NCBI GenBank assembly: GCA_021604565.1
Contig: BQJF01000027.1
Span: 1 to 47,144, forward strand
Direction of reading: 5' to 3'
DNA: 47,144 nt
Source: Minwuia thermotolerans
GTDB taxonomy: Bacteria > Pseudomonadota > Alphaproteobacteria > Minwuiales > Minwuiaceae
A model generated the notes under the pieces. It worked only from the letters and a program-made list of their open reading frames with translations. It was not told where the DNA came from and ran no database searches. Both the position numbers and the translations under genes were made by a program. Each line of letters begins with the position of its first letter. Position 1 is the stretch's first letter. Of this stretch, positions 16,037 through 25,477 are shown piece by piece.

Positions 16037-16951
16037 ATGTTGAACTATCTCATCAAGCGCATCCTGCAGGGCGTCATCTCGATCGTCGGCGCATCCGCGA
16101 TCATCTTCGCGATCTCGCGCCTCGACGATCCGACCCTGCTGCTGCTGCCCATCGACGCGACGCCGGAAATGGTGGAGAACCTGCGCCAGCGGCTTGGTCT
16201 CGACCTGCCCATCGTGCAGCAGTACCTGATCTTCCTGGGCAATGCGTTGCAGGGTGACTTCGGCAATTCCTATCGCTGGGAACAACCCGCTCTTGCTCTG
16301 ATCCTGGATCGTCTGCCTGCAACGCTGGAACTCGCGTTCGCGGGCCTGGTCTTCGCCCTTGCGCTGGCGATCCCCTTCGGTGTCCTGTCGGCTGTCTACC
16401 GGGATTCCTGGTTCGACAATTTTGCCAAGCTCTTCGCCATGCTGGGCCAGGCCATGCCGAACTTCTGGGTCGGCCTGCTGCTGATCCTGTTCGTCTCGGT
16501 CAATCTCGGCTGGCTTCCCGCCTTCGGTCGGGAGGGCTTCGACAGCCTGATCATGCCGGCCATCGCGCTCGGCTGGTATCCGGTCGCCGCCATGACCCGC
16601 ATGTTGCGTTCCACCATGCTGGATGTGCTCGATTCCGACCATGTCCGCATGGCACGAGCCATTGGCGTGCCCAATCGCGTGGTTGTCTGGAAGTATGCGC
16701 TGCGCAATGCGGCGGTGCCCCTGGTGACCATGCTGGGCATCTATTTCGCCAACATGCTTTCCGGCGCGTTCGTGGTCGAGGTCATTTTCGCCTGGCCGGG
16801 CATGGGGCGGATGGTCGTGGAGGCGATGTTCGCGCGCGACTTCCCGCTGCTGCAGGTCGGCGTCCTGTTTTCCGCCATCCTCTTTGTCGTGGTGAACCTG
16901 CTGGTCGATCTCAGCTACGGCGTCCTTGACCCGAGGATACGCCATGACTGA
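16037..16951 (+). CDS. ABC transporter permease, DppB type
   Basis: A 304-residue inner-membrane permease of the peptide/nickel family, which forms the translocation pore with the DppC-type partner. The N-terminus MLNYLIKRILQGVISIVGAS is the typical first membrane helix of DppB proteins. About six membrane segments are visible. The cytoplasmic EAA-type loop reads RSTMLDVLDSDHVRMARAIG near 195-215. A 132-base gap with a hairpin separates it from the binding-protein gene. Its stop overlaps the next start (ATGACTGA), indicating translational coupling. Confidence 0.93.
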   Translation: MLNYLIKRILQGVISIVGASAIIFAISRLDDPTLLLLPIDATPEMVENLRQRLGLDLPIVQQYLIFLGNALQGDFGNSYRWEQPALALILDRLPATLELAFAGLVFALALAIPFGVLSAVYRDSWFDNFAKLFAMLGQAMPNFWVGLLLILFVSVNLGWLPAFGREGFDSLIMPAIALGWYPVAAMTRMLRSTMLDVLDSDHVRMARAIGVPNRVVVWKYALRNAAVPLVTMLGIYFANMLSGAFVVEVIFAWPGMGRMVVEAMFARDFPLLQVGVLFSAILFVVVNLLVDLSYGVLDPRIRHD

Positions 16952-17876
16952 GCCAGTCGGGCATCGCACGCCGCAGCCGGCAGGCCATCCGGCCGACCCC
17001 CTGGCACCCTCCGGCCTGGCCCTCCTGCTGCGCCGCTTCCGGCTGATCAGGGTGGGGCGGGTGCCGTGGATCGCCGGGGGGCTGCTGCTCCTTCTCGTCT
17101 TCTGTGCGCTGTTCGCGGACCTGATCGTCCCCTGGGACCCGACAGCGCTCAACCTCGGCAAGGCACTGAAGCCACCGATATGGGAAGACGGCAGCGTACC
17201 CGGTCATGTTCTGGGCACCGACAATCTTGGCCGCGACATCCTCAGCCGGATCATCCAGGGCGCCCAGGTGACGCTGGAGGTCGGTCTCTATGCCATTGTC
17301 CTGTCCGGAGGTATCGGGGCACTGATGGGAATGATCTCGGCCTATTTCGGCGGCGTGGTCGATGCCGTGATCATGCGGCTGGTCGATATCCAGATGTCGA
17401 TCCCGTCGATTGCCCTGGCGCTGGTCCTGGCCGCGGCCCTCAGCCCCGGCATGTCCACGGTGATCGTCGTGATCGTGCTCAGCTACTGGACGTGGTACGC
17501 GCGCATCGTTCGCGGCGAGGTGCTCAGCCTGCGGGAACGGGACTTCGTGAAGCTGGCCCGTGTGGCGGGCTGTTCGACTCCAGTGATACTCTGGCGGCAC
17601 ATCCTGCCCAACGTGATCAACACGCTGCTGGTGCTGGCATCTCTGCAACTCGGATCCGTCATCATCTTCGAGGCCACGCTTTCCTTCCTGGGTCTGGGAG
17701 TACAGTCGCCGGACATGTCCTGGGGTCTGATGCTGAACGATGCACGCCCCTACATGACGCGTGCCTGGTGGCCGATCACTCTGCCTGGTATCGCCATCAT
17801 GATCGTCTGCCTCGCCGCCAATGTGTTCGGTGACTGGATGCGCGACACCCTGGACCCGAGGCGGCGCCAGCTATGA
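16944..17876 (+). CDS. ABC transporter permease, DppC type
   Basis: A 310-residue permease, partner of the DppB-type protein. It has a cytoplasmic N-terminus of about 30 residues, a first membrane helix near 34-55, and the usual periplasmic segment with GTDNLGRDILSRIIQGAQ near 90-107. The EAA-type loop reads RGEVLSLRERDFVKLARVAG near 190-209. The protein ends in the characteristic DTLDPRRRQL tail. The start was set to ATG 16944 with GAGG upstream; a TTG 18 bases earlier also opens the frame. It overlaps the gene before it by 8 bases and the ATPase gene after it by 4. Confidence 0.93.
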   Translation: MTEPVGHRTPQPAGHPADPLAPSGLALLLRRFRLIRVGRVPWIAGGLLLLLVFCALFADLIVPWDPTALNLGKALKPPIWEDGSVPGHVLGTDNLGRDILSRIIQGAQVTLEVGLYAIVLSGGIGALMGMISAYFGGVVDAVIMRLVDIQMSIPSIALALVLAAALSPGMSTVIVVIVLSYWTWYARIVRGEVLSLRERDFVKLARVAGCSTPVILWRHILPNVINTLLVLASLQLGSVIIFEATLSFLGLGVQSPDMSWGLMLNDARPYMTRAWWPITLPGIAIMIVCLAANVFGDWMRDTLDPRRRQL

Positions 17877-18880
17877 ACGCAGATCCCCAGGCAAAGGTGG
17901 GCCAGCCGGTGCTGAAGGTCGACGACCTGCGGACGCACATCTTCCTGAAGCGCGGCACGGTTCAGGCGGTGGACGGCGTCAGTTTCCACGTCAATGCAGG
18001 TGAGACCCTTGGATTGGTGGGCGAGTCGGGTTCGGGCAAGTCCATGACCTCGCTGTCGATCCTGCGCCTGATTCCGAAACCGGGCGCACGCACCGTTTCG
18101 GGCCGGATCGAGATCGACGGTATCAATGTGCTGGACCTGGACGAGGATACCATGGTCCGGGATGTTCGCGGCAAGCTGGTCTCCATGATCTCTCAGGATC
18201 CGATGACGTCGCTGAACCCGGTCTTCTCGATCGGCGATCAGGTCGGGGCAGCTTTCCGCTTTCACGATCTTGTCCGGGGGCGCAGCGCCATACGGGACGC
18301 GGTGGTAAACGTGCTGCAAAGGGTCCGCATCCCGTCGCCGGAGCGGCGGCTGGATGACTTTCCGCATCAGTATTCCGGCGGCATGCGCCAGCGCGTGGTC
18401 GCGGCCATGGCCATTGCCTGCTCGCCCAAGCTGATGATCGCAGACGAGCCGACAAGCAACCTCGACGTCACCATCCAGGTCCAGATCATCCGGCTGCTGC
18501 GGGAGATCCAGAAGGAAACGGGTGTGGGGCTGATCTTCATTACCCATGACATGGGCGTTGCGGCCAATATCTGTGATCGCGTGGCGGTCATGTACGCGGG
18601 CCGAATTGTCGAGATCGGGGATGTCGAGACGATCTTCGACAATCCGAGCCATCCCTATACCCAGGGCCTGCTGGATTCGATCCCGCATCTCGGCAGGCGG
18701 CGCGAACGGCTCTACTCCATTCCGGGCAACCCGCCTGACATGCAGAACCCGCCCTCGGGCTGCCGCTTCGCCGCGCGCTGTCCGCATGTCATGGACCGGT
18801 GCCGCTCGGAATACCCGCCCGAGGCGACGGTTGCTCCCGGTCACATGGCGGCCTGCTGGCTGGTGGGAAAGAACGAATGA
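17873..18880 (+). CDS. ABC transporter ATPase, DppD type
   Basis: A 335-residue ATPase energising the importer. Walker A GESGSGKS, signature YSGGMRQRV, Walker B LMIADEPTSNLD and the switch histidine ITHDMG are all intact. The C-terminal oligopeptide/dipeptide extension carries the conserved Cys pattern GCRFAARCPHVMDRC, which in related ATPases binds an iron-sulfur cluster or metal. It overlaps the permease stop and the next ATPase start by four bases each (ATGA). Confidence 0.93.
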   Translation: MNADPQAKVGQPVLKVDDLRTHIFLKRGTVQAVDGVSFHVNAGETLGLVGESGSGKSMTSLSILRLIPKPGARTVSGRIEIDGINVLDLDEDTMVRDVRGKLVSMISQDPMTSLNPVFSIGDQVGAAFRFHDLVRGRSAIRDAVVNVLQRVRIPSPERRLDDFPHQYSGGMRQRVVAAMAIACSPKLMIADEPTSNLDVTIQVQIIRLLREIQKETGVGLIFITHDMGVAANICDRVAVMYAGRIVEIGDVETIFDNPSHPYTQGLLDSIPHLGRRRERLYSIPGNPPDMQNPPSGCRFAARCPHVMDRCRSEYPPEATVAPGHMAACWLVGKNE

Positions 18881-19851
18881 TTCTGGAAATAGACAATCTG
18901 GTGAAGCACTTCCCCGTCGGCGGAGGCTTTCCCTTCGGCGGATCGAAGGGGGAGGTCAAGGCTGTCGACGGCGTCAGCTTCGGCATCGGGGCCGGTGAAA
19001 CCTTCGCGCTGGTCGGTGAATCCGGCTGCGGCAAGACCACCATCGCCAAGCTGATCCTGCTGCTGGAGAAGCCGACGGCTGGTCGCATCGTCTTCGACGG
19101 TACCGATCTGACAAACCTGAACAGCAGGCAGGTGAAGGAATACCGCCGCAATGCCCAGGCAGTGTTTCAGGACCCCTACAGTTCCCTGAACCCGCGCATG
19201 AAGATTCGCGACATCCTGGCCGAGCCGATCCGGGCGCATCAGACCATGGGCCGCAAGGACCTGGAGCGGCGACTCGACGAGGTGCTGGAAATCGTCGGGC
19301 TGCCCGAACGGGCCAAGCGGAATTATCCGCACGAGTTCTCGGGTGGCCAGCGCCAGCGCATCGCGGTGGCCCGCGCGCTGACACTGAACCCGAAGTTCAT
19401 CGTGCTGGATGAGCCGATCTCGGCGCTGGACGTCTCGATCCGCGCGCAGATCCTGAATCTGCTGGAAGATATCCAGAAGGAACTCGGGCTGACCTATCTG
19501 ATCATTGCTCATGATCTCGCCCTGGTGGAGCATGTCTCGACCACCGTGGGGGTGATGTATCTGGGCAATCTGGTCGAGATCGGCCCAACGGCGCAGGTCT
19601 TCGATGACCCGCAGCATCCCTACACACAGGCACTGCTGGCGGCGGTGCCGCGGCCGGATCCGAAACACGGCCTCAGCGAGCAGCTTGCAACCGGCGAAAT
19701 CGCCAGTGCGCTCAATCCGCCGTCGGGCTGCAAGTTCCATCCGCGCTGCCCGCATGTCATGGATGTCTGCAGTCAGACCTATCCGGAACTTCGCCGGATC
19801 GGAGAAAGCCGAGCCGCTGGCTGTCACCTGCTGGAGGAGCAGTCAGCATGA
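18877..19851 (+). CDS. ABC transporter ATPase, DppF type
   Basis: A 324-residue second ATPase of the same importer. Walker A GESGCGKT, signature FSGGQRQRI, Walker B FIVLDEPISALD and switch IAHDLA are intact. The C-terminal CKFHPRCPHVMDVC extension matches that of its partner. The start is the ATG at 18877 that overlaps the previous stop; the open frame reaches 18799, but that would run far into the first ATPase gene. The stop overlaps the CoA-transferase start (ATGA), so transport and CoA chemistry are translationally linked. Confidence 0.93.
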   Translation: MILEIDNLVKHFPVGGGFPFGGSKGEVKAVDGVSFGIGAGETFALVGESGCGKTTIAKLILLLEKPTAGRIVFDGTDLTNLNSRQVKEYRRNAQAVFQDPYSSLNPRMKIRDILAEPIRAHQTMGRKDLERRLDEVLEIVGLPERAKRNYPHEFSGGQRQRIAVARALTLNPKFIVLDEPISALDVSIRAQILNLLEDIQKELGLTYLIIAHDLALVEHVSTTVGVMYLGNLVEIGPTAQVFDDPQHPYTQALLAAVPRPDPKHGLSEQLATGEIASALNPPSGCKFHPRCPHVMDVCSQTYPELRRIGESRAAGCHLLEEQSA

Positions 19852-21050
19852 CGCAAGCGCGCGGTGCCCTGGATGGCTATGTGGTGATCGAGACGGCGGG
19901 GAATGTCGCCTCGGCCTATTGCGGTGCGCTGCTGGCCGCCTGCGGGGCGGAGGTGATCAAGATCGAACCGCCGATGACCGGCGACCCCGTGCGCGCCCTG
20001 CCGCCATTCGCGAAGACCGGGGCGGCACCGGAGAACGGTGGCATGCACCTGTTCCTCAACGCCAACAAGCGGAGCATTGTTCTCGATCTCGATACGGCGA
20101 ACGGGCACCGCGTGGCAGAACAGCTGGTCGCCGGTGCCGACGTTCTGGTGGAGGGTGGATCAGGCGATCACGAACCGCTCGGCAGCGACAGCGCGGACCT
20201 TGTCCGGGCCATCCTGACCTGGTTCGGCATGACCGGCCCGCGCAGGAACTGGCGCGCGACCGACGCCATCATCCAGTCGCTCTCGGGCTTCATCTATCCC
20301 ATCGGTCCGGAGGCGGGCCCGCCCATCATTCCCGGCGGCTACCAGGCCCAGGTCACGGCCGGTGTGACCGCCTTCATCGCCATCATCACCGCGCTGATCG
20401 GTCGGGAGGCCGGAGATCGCGGCTGCACGATCGATCAGAGCGTCCTGGAAGCGGAACTGGCCTACACCGAGATGGGGCCTGTCAAACATGCCTATGACGG
20501 AGAGACCTCGGCACGGAAGGGCATCAACCGGTTCCGGCCGACCTATCCGCAGACGCTCTATCCCTGTGCGGAGGGAACATGGCTCGGTGTCACCACGGTC
20601 ACGCCGCTGCAATGGTACGGTGCGTGCGACCTGATCGGAGCACCGGATTTCGCTCATGATTCACGCCTCCAGACCTCGGAAGGCCGCAACGATTGCTGGC
20701 AGGAGGTTGACGAGGTCTTCATCCGGCATCTCGCGGCGAAACGCGCCGAGGAATGGTTCCACGAAGGCCAGGCACGGCGTCTGCCTTTCGCACTGGTGCC
20801 GACCATGGCGGAGCTGTCCGCTCTTGACCACTTTCAAGCCCGCGATGTCTTCGCCGATTTCCGCCTGCCCGACGGGGATACCTTCCAGGCCCCGGCGATC
20901 CCCTGGAAATTTGCGGCGACCCCACTGCGTCAGGGCGGTGCCGCCCCGCGCCTTGGTGCCGACACCCGCGCGGTCCTTTCCGAACGGCTGGGCATGTCCG
21001 ATGCCGGGATCGGGGCGCTTACTGCCGAAGTATCGAGAGGCGCCGCATGA
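19848..21050 (+). CDS. class III CoA-transferase (CaiB/BaiF family), first of a tandem pair
   Basis: A 400-residue family III CoA-transferase, which moves CoA between carboxylic acids by way of enzyme-bound anhydride and thioester. The N-terminal fold pattern is clear: LDGYVVIETAGNVASAYCG followed by LAACGAEVIKIEPP. In the segment that normally holds the catalytic Asp (CTIDQSVLEAELAY, about residues 195-210) the aligned position appears to be Glu, as in some family members. The tandem arrangement with a second transferase resembles heterodimeric enzymes such as BbsEF (succinyl-CoA:benzylsuccinate). The substrate is unknown; the solute imported by the coupled transporter is the natural candidate. 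The start overlaps the ATPase stop and the stop overlaps the next start. Confidence 0.9.
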   Translation: MTQARGALDGYVVIETAGNVASAYCGALLAACGAEVIKIEPPMTGDPVRALPPFAKTGAAPENGGMHLFLNANKRSIVLDLDTANGHRVAEQLVAGADVLVEGGSGDHEPLGSDSADLVRAILTWFGMTGPRRNWRATDAIIQSLSGFIYPIGPEAGPPIIPGGYQAQVTAGVTAFIAIITALIGREAGDRGCTIDQSVLEAELAYTEMGPVKHAYDGETSARKGINRFRPTYPQTLYPCAEGTWLGVTTVTPLQWYGACDLIGAPDFAHDSRLQTSEGRNDCWQEVDEVFIRHLAAKRAEEWFHEGQARRLPFALVPTMAELSALDHFQARDVFADFRLPDGDTFQAPAIPWKFAATPLRQGGAAPRLGADTRAVLSERLGMSDAGIGALTAEVSRGAA

Positions 21051-22297
21051 AACCCCTGCGCGATATCCGGGTGGTCGACTTCACCATGGGCTGGTCCGGA
21101 CCGCTTGCGACGCGGCACCTGGCCGACATGGGTGCCGAGGTGATCAAGGTGGAAGCCTGTCAGTATGCCGACTGGTGGCGGGGCTGGGAGCACACGGAAG
21201 AGACCCTGGCCAGCATGGCGCACGAGACCACCGCCGCGTTCAACCTGATGAACCGCAACAAGCTCGGCATCACGCTGGACCTGACCAGGGAAAAGGGCCG
21301 CGCGCTCGTCCTGCGGCTGGTGGCACGAGCCGATGCGGTGATCGAGAACCAGGCACAGCCCGTGATGCCGAAACTGGGCCTTGGCTACAGCGATCTGGTC
21401 AAGGTCAATCCCGGCATTGTCATGCTGTCGATGCCGGGTTTCGGCTCGACGGGGCCCTGGGCCGGGTATCGCGGTTACGGCTCGACCGTGGAGCATGGTG
21501 CCGGTCTGCCGCATCTGACGGGGGAGGCCGATGGCCCGCCGATCCAGACCCATATCGCCTATGGCGATGCCTGCGGCGGCTTCAATGCGGCTGCCGCACT
21601 GCTGGTCGGCATCCTGCATCGCAAGCGTACGGGCGAGGGCCAGTTCATCAACCTGGCCCAGGTGGAGTGCATGCTGCAGCTTGGTATTCACGGTCCAATC
21701 CACCAGGCACTGGCGGGCGAGGCGCCACCCAGAACCGGCAACCGTCATCCCGTTCATGCCCCCTCGGGCATCTACGCCTGCGCCGGGGACGACACCTGGC
21801 TGACGATTGCCGTGACCGATGACGACGAGTGGCGCGCCCTTGCCGGGGCGATGGACCGCAGGGATCTGGCGACCGATGCACGGTTCGCGACTGCGGCGGG
21901 CCGCCGTTCCTGTCACGATGAGATCGACGCGGCGATCAGTGACTGGGCGCGGTCGCAGGATGCGCGTTCGAGCGCCGACCGGCTGCAGGCAGCGGGCGTG
22001 CCTGCCGCGCCGGTGCTGCGGAGCGACGAACTGGGAGACGACCCCCATCTCGACGGGCGTGGGTTCTGGGTCGAACTCGAACGCGCCCATGTCGGACGAA
22101 AGCCCCACTCGACCTCTCCCTATCTGATTGACGGCGCGCGCGGAGCACTGGACTGGCCGACGCCGACGATCGGCGAGCACAATGATGCCGTGCTGGGGGG
22201 CATTCTCGGCCTCTCTGATGCCGAGCTGCGTGACCTGGCCGACGAGAACATCATCGGCACCGTTCCCTTCGTACCGAAGGCGGCGCAGCGTGGCTGA
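21047..22297 (+). CDS. class III CoA-transferase (CaiB/BaiF family), second of a tandem pair
   Basis: A 416-residue relative of the preceding protein, only distantly similar to it by eye. The N-terminal RVVDFTMGWSGPLATRHLAD and MGAEVIKVEA match the family, as does MNRNKLGITLDL near 70. The active-site segment FINLAQVECMLQ again has Glu at the expected Asp position by my alignment. Two different paralogues in tandem suggest a heteromeric enzyme. The stop overlaps the GTG of the following ABC ATPase (GTGGCTGA), so the operon continues without a break into a module of a quite different kind. Confidence 0.9.
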   Translation: MKPLRDIRVVDFTMGWSGPLATRHLADMGAEVIKVEACQYADWWRGWEHTEETLASMAHETTAAFNLMNRNKLGITLDLTREKGRALVLRLVARADAVIENQAQPVMPKLGLGYSDLVKVNPGIVMLSMPGFGSTGPWAGYRGYGSTVEHGAGLPHLTGEADGPPIQTHIAYGDACGGFNAAAALLVGILHRKRTGEGQFINLAQVECMLQLGIHGPIHQALAGEAPPRTGNRHPVHAPSGIYACAGDDTWLTIAVTDDDEWRALAGAMDRRDLATDARFATAAGRRSCHDEIDAAISDWARSQDARSSADRLQAAGVPAAPVLRSDELGDDPHLDGRGFWVELERAHVGRKPHSTSPYLIDGARGALDWPTPTIGEHNDAVLGGILGLSDAELRDLADENIIGTVPFVPKAAQRG

Positions 22298-23240
22298 ACC
22301 AGCCGCGATCCGTGCGGAGGGACTGGTCAAGCGCTACGGAGCCACCGAAGCGATCCGGGGCATCGATTTCAGTGTCGCAACGCACGAGACGGTTGGCCTG
22401 CTCGGGCCGAACGGTGCGGGAAAGACAACGACCATCCGGATGCTCGCCGGTTTCCTTGCCCCTACCGCCGGACGCATCGAAGTTGCCGGAGAGACCGTTG
22501 GCGACGCCGGGCCGAGGGCTCGGGAGGCCCGCCGACGGATCGGCTATCTGCCCGAAGGCACGCCCTTGCGGCGCGACATGACGGTGCACGAGTATCTGCT
22601 CGCGCGTGCCCGTCTCTATGGCCTGCCCCGGAACAGGCGTCGGGAGATGACCGAGAATGCCATGCGCCGCTGCGGCATCGCCGACCGTGCCGACAGTCTG
22701 ATCGGCAAGCTCTCTAAGGGATTGAAGCAGCGCGCGGGACTGGCCCAGGCCATTCTGCACGAACCCGAGATCCTGATCCTCGATGAGCCGTCGAGCGGCA
22801 TCGATCCCGTGCAGGTCGTGGAGCTGCGCGACCTGATCCGTGAACTGGGCAGTGCGCACACGATCATCTTCTCCAGCCATGTACTCCCGGAAGCCGAGCA
22901 GATATGCGACCGGGTCCTCGTGATCGGAAGGGGCCGCATCCTCGGTGAGCGCCGCCGCAGCGACGCCGCCTCGCGCGGTGTCGTCGTTGAGGCGGATGCG
23001 GACGCCGCGCGGCTGACGGCACTGCTTCAGCCACTGGCAGCAGGCGGCGTTCGGACCGATGCCGTCGGGCAGGGGACCCGTTGTCGCTTCAACCTCGGTC
23101 CCGAAGCCGACACGGCACTCGTCGCCGAGACAATTGTCGGTGCAGGTCTGGCCCTGCGCAGGCTGGCCACTGAACGCGACGACCTGGAGAGCGTCTTTCT
23201 CCGCCTGCTCGGCGATGATGAGCAGGCGACCGGAGCATGA
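22290..23240 (+). CDS. ABC transporter ATPase, GldA-like (ABC-2 type)
   Basis: A 316-residue ATPase of the ABC-2/GldA type. Walker A GPNGAGKT (about residues 38-45), signature LSKGLKQR and Walker B ILILDEPSSGIDP are intact. The C-terminal 100 residues form the accessory domain typical of GldA-like proteins. The start is a GTG at 22290 overlapping the transferase stop; the frame is open further upstream, but that would lie wholly inside the transferase gene. With the next two genes it forms a membrane complex of the gliding-motility GldAFG type, which in non-gliding bacteria has no settled function. Motility genes are not seen here. Confidence 0.88.
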   Translation: MAEPAAIRAEGLVKRYGATEAIRGIDFSVATHETVGLLGPNGAGKTTTIRMLAGFLAPTAGRIEVAGETVGDAGPRAREARRRIGYLPEGTPLRRDMTVHEYLLARARLYGLPRNRRREMTENAMRRCGIADRADSLIGKLSKGLKQRAGLAQAILHEPEILILDEPSSGIDPVQVVELRDLIRELGSAHTIIFSSHVLPEAEQICDRVLVIGRGRILGERRRSDAASRGVVVEADADAARLTALLQPLAAGGVRTDAVGQGTRCRFNLGPEADTALVAETIVGAGLALRRLATERDDLESVFLRLLGDDEQATGA

Positions 23241-23947
23241 CCCGCGCCCTTGCCATCGCGGCTGCCGAGTTAGGCGTACTCTTCCGCTCGCCCGCGACCT
23301 GGGTACTCTGGGCGATGTTCCTGTTCGCTGCCGGGTACGGTTTCGCCACCAGCCCCGCGACACATCTCGAGACTTCCATGCGGGGAGCACTGGGTTGGGT
23401 CCTGTTTGCCCTGATGTTCCTCATCCCCGCTGTCGCCGCGCGCCTCCTGTCGCGGGAGTTCGAGGAAGGCACGATCGAACTGACGCTCACGGCACCGGTG
23501 ACCGATCTGGAACTGATCGTCGGCAAGTATCTGGCCGGTCTGGTGCTTGCCTTCGGCTGGTTGGCGACGACGCTGCCTCTGGCGGGTCTGCTGGCGCTCT
23601 ATGGCAGCCCGGAATGGCTTCTGCTCGCGACCGGTTATCTCGCCATCGCGCTGGTCACGATACTGTTCATGGCAATGGCCTCGCTCGGCGCAGTGCTCGC
23701 ACCCAATCAGGCCCTTGGCTTCGTTCTCGGGGCAGGCCTGATCCTCGCCGTCTGGTTCTCGGGTGCGGCGCTGGCGCTTCTTCCTGCACTGTCGCCCGAG
23801 GCCAGCGTCGCCCTGTCCCTTGCCAACCAGTTCGATGAGATGAGCAATGGCATCCTGGATCTGCGCGCGGTTGTTCTGCCGTTGAGTCTTGCCGCAGTGG
23901 CGCTGTTTCTCGCCACGCGCGTTATCGAGACGAGGCGCTGGCTGTGA
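23237..23947 (+). CDS. ABC-2 type permease, GldF-like
   Basis: A 236-residue inner-membrane protein with about six hydrophobic segments. The conserved LLSREFEEGTIELTLTAPVT segment (about 72-91) is typical of GldF-like ABC-2 permeases and follows the second helix. It would form the channel energised by the GldA-like ATPase. It overlaps both neighbours by four bases (ATGA and GTGA). Confidence 0.87.
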   Translation: MTRALAIAAAELGVLFRSPATWVLWAMFLFAAGYGFATSPATHLETSMRGALGWVLFALMFLIPAVAARLLSREFEEGTIELTLTAPVTDLELIVGKYLAGLVLAFGWLATTLPLAGLLALYGSPEWLLLATGYLAIALVTILFMAMASLGAVLAPNQALGFVLGAGLILAVWFSGAALALLPALSPEASVALSLANQFDEMSNGILDLRAVVLPLSLAAVALFLATRVIETRRWL

Positions 23948-25476
23948 AGCGGCTGATCGCCATGTTCGCGACTGACCGCCAGCTCTGGCTGGCGCTGGCA
24001 GCAACCAGTCTGGCGCTTTCGGCACTGGTCGGCCTGCTGTGGCCTGAACTGCATGTCTCCTGGTTGCTGCTGCTGGTGCTGGCAGCACTACTGCTCGCTC
24101 TCTGGGCCGTCGCGGGTGGCATCCGAAACATCCGCGAGATCGGGCTGCGGCGTGCCCTGATCGGGGGCAATGTCGCCACGATGACCACCGTGCTGGTCGG
24201 GCTGGCGGTACTCGCCAATCTGCTGGCAAGTCTTGCACCCTGGCGCGTCGATGTTACAGCAGGCGGACGCTATACCCTCTCGCCGACAACGCTGGAGGTC
24301 CTGGCGCAGATCAGCACACCGGTGGAGATCGTGGGTTTCTTCCCCGATACGGCGGCCTTTCGCGTGCAACGCGATGCGGCCCGCCGATTGCTGGACCTCT
24401 ACGCGCGCCGCAATGACTTGCTGGACGTCCGTTTCGTTGATCCGGAGATGAACCCGGGCGAGGCACGCGGCATGGGCATGTCCCGTTCCGGTATCGTCGT
24501 CTTCCGTCAGGACGAGCGGATGGTGGATACAGCCACGATCGGGGAAAGGGCCTTTACCGAGGGGCTGATGCACGCGGTCGGCATTGCCGCACGAACCGTC
24601 TGCGTCCTCGCTGACCTCGGCGGACCCGATATCCGTGACGATGGCCCGGGTGGCATGTCGCGTGCAGCGGATGGTCTGCGCCGGGCGCTGTTCGAGATCC
24701 GCCGCATTTCGGCCGTCGACATGAATCTGACAGGTTGCACGATGGTGGTATTGGTCGGCGCGCGCCAGCCCCCGGCTGGTGACCAGCTGAAGGAATTGAA
24801 GACCTATCGCGATGCCGGCGGGTCGCTGCTCATTCTTGCCGATCCGGAAACGCCAGCGATGCTCCGAGATCTTGCGAGGCCGCTGGGCCTTGTTGTGGGG
24901 AAAGGCAAGGTGGAGGACCCTTCGGTGCATGTCGGCGACGACCCGCTGACCCCGGCGGTGCTGACGGACCGGTATCCGGTATCGGAAGTCGGAAACGGGC
25001 TGGAGACAACATATTTTCCGGGCGTTGCACCAATCGAACTCGTGGGGGACGCGGTGGACGGCTGGCCCGGTGCTCCGGCAGTCGACAGGGATGGTGTAGC
25101 CGCGCCGATTGCCGTGACCACAGAGTCAGGCCTGCTGACCGGTACCGGCGGTGTGCAACGGAAGGGGAGGCAGGCGCTGGCCGCCATGGCCCTGCGCCGG
25201 ATCGCGGGAAACGAGGCACGCGCGGTCGTGGTGGGTGACAGCGACTTCGCGACCAACGCCCATATCTATTCCGGTGGCAACGGTCAGTTGCTGGTCAATG
25301 CCGCGCGCTGGCTCACAGGCGCGCAGCCGCTGACCGACATCCGTGCCCGATCCTACGCCTTCCGTCGCCTCGTGCTGACAGAAGGGCAGGGGGAGATGCT
25401 TCGCCTGACCAGTCTGGCGGTGTTGCCGGGGCTGGCCCTGCTGCTGGCCCTGTTCGTCTGGTGGAGGAGGCGCTGA
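23944..25476 (+). CDS. GldG-like ABC-associated membrane protein
   Basis: A 510-residue protein with membrane segments near residues 15-32, 39-58 and 75-95, a large presumed periplasmic ABC_transp_aux (GldG) domain, and a final membrane helix (LAVLPGLALLLALFVWW) before RRR. The domain start VDVTAGGRYTLSPTTLEVL is characteristic of GldG-like proteins. The start is GTG at 23944, overlapping the permease stop. The family partners GldF in gliding Bacteroidetes; in proteobacteria the pair often neighbours DUF4340 genes, as here. A part in handling a cell-envelope substrate is likely, but the substrate is not known. Confidence 0.86.
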   Translation: MKRLIAMFATDRQLWLALAATSLALSALVGLLWPELHVSWLLLLVLAALLLALWAVAGGIRNIREIGLRRALIGGNVATMTTVLVGLAVLANLLASLAPWRVDVTAGGRYTLSPTTLEVLAQISTPVEIVGFFPDTAAFRVQRDAARRLLDLYARRNDLLDVRFVDPEMNPGEARGMGMSRSGIVVFRQDERMVDTATIGERAFTEGLMHAVGIAARTVCVLADLGGPDIRDDGPGGMSRAADGLRRALFEIRRISAVDMNLTGCTMVVLVGARQPPAGDQLKELKTYRDAGGSLLILADPETPAMLRDLARPLGLVVGKGKVEDPSVHVGDDPLTPAVLTDRYPVSEVGNGLETTYFPGVAPIELVGDAVDGWPGAPAVDRDGVAAPIAVTTESGLLTGTGGVQRKGRQALAAMALRRIAGNEARAVVVGDSDFATNAHIYSGGNGQLLVNAARWLTGAQPLTDIRARSYAFRRLVLTEGQGEMLRLTSLAVLPGLALLLALFVWWRRR

Positions 25477-25477
25477 A

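Noticed and set aside
15116..17161. A 681-residue open frame on the minus strand opposite the binding protein and permease genes
   Set aside because: It lies antisense to two well-supported genes, has low-complexity His/Arg/Asp-rich composition and no family likeness. Long antisense frames are expected in GC-rich coding DNA.
20930..23390. Minus-strand frames of 466 and 379 residues opposite the CoA-transferase and GldA-like genes
   Set aside because: They are antisense shadows with composition typical of GC-rich reverse frames; the plus-strand genes carry intact motifs and overlapping junctions.
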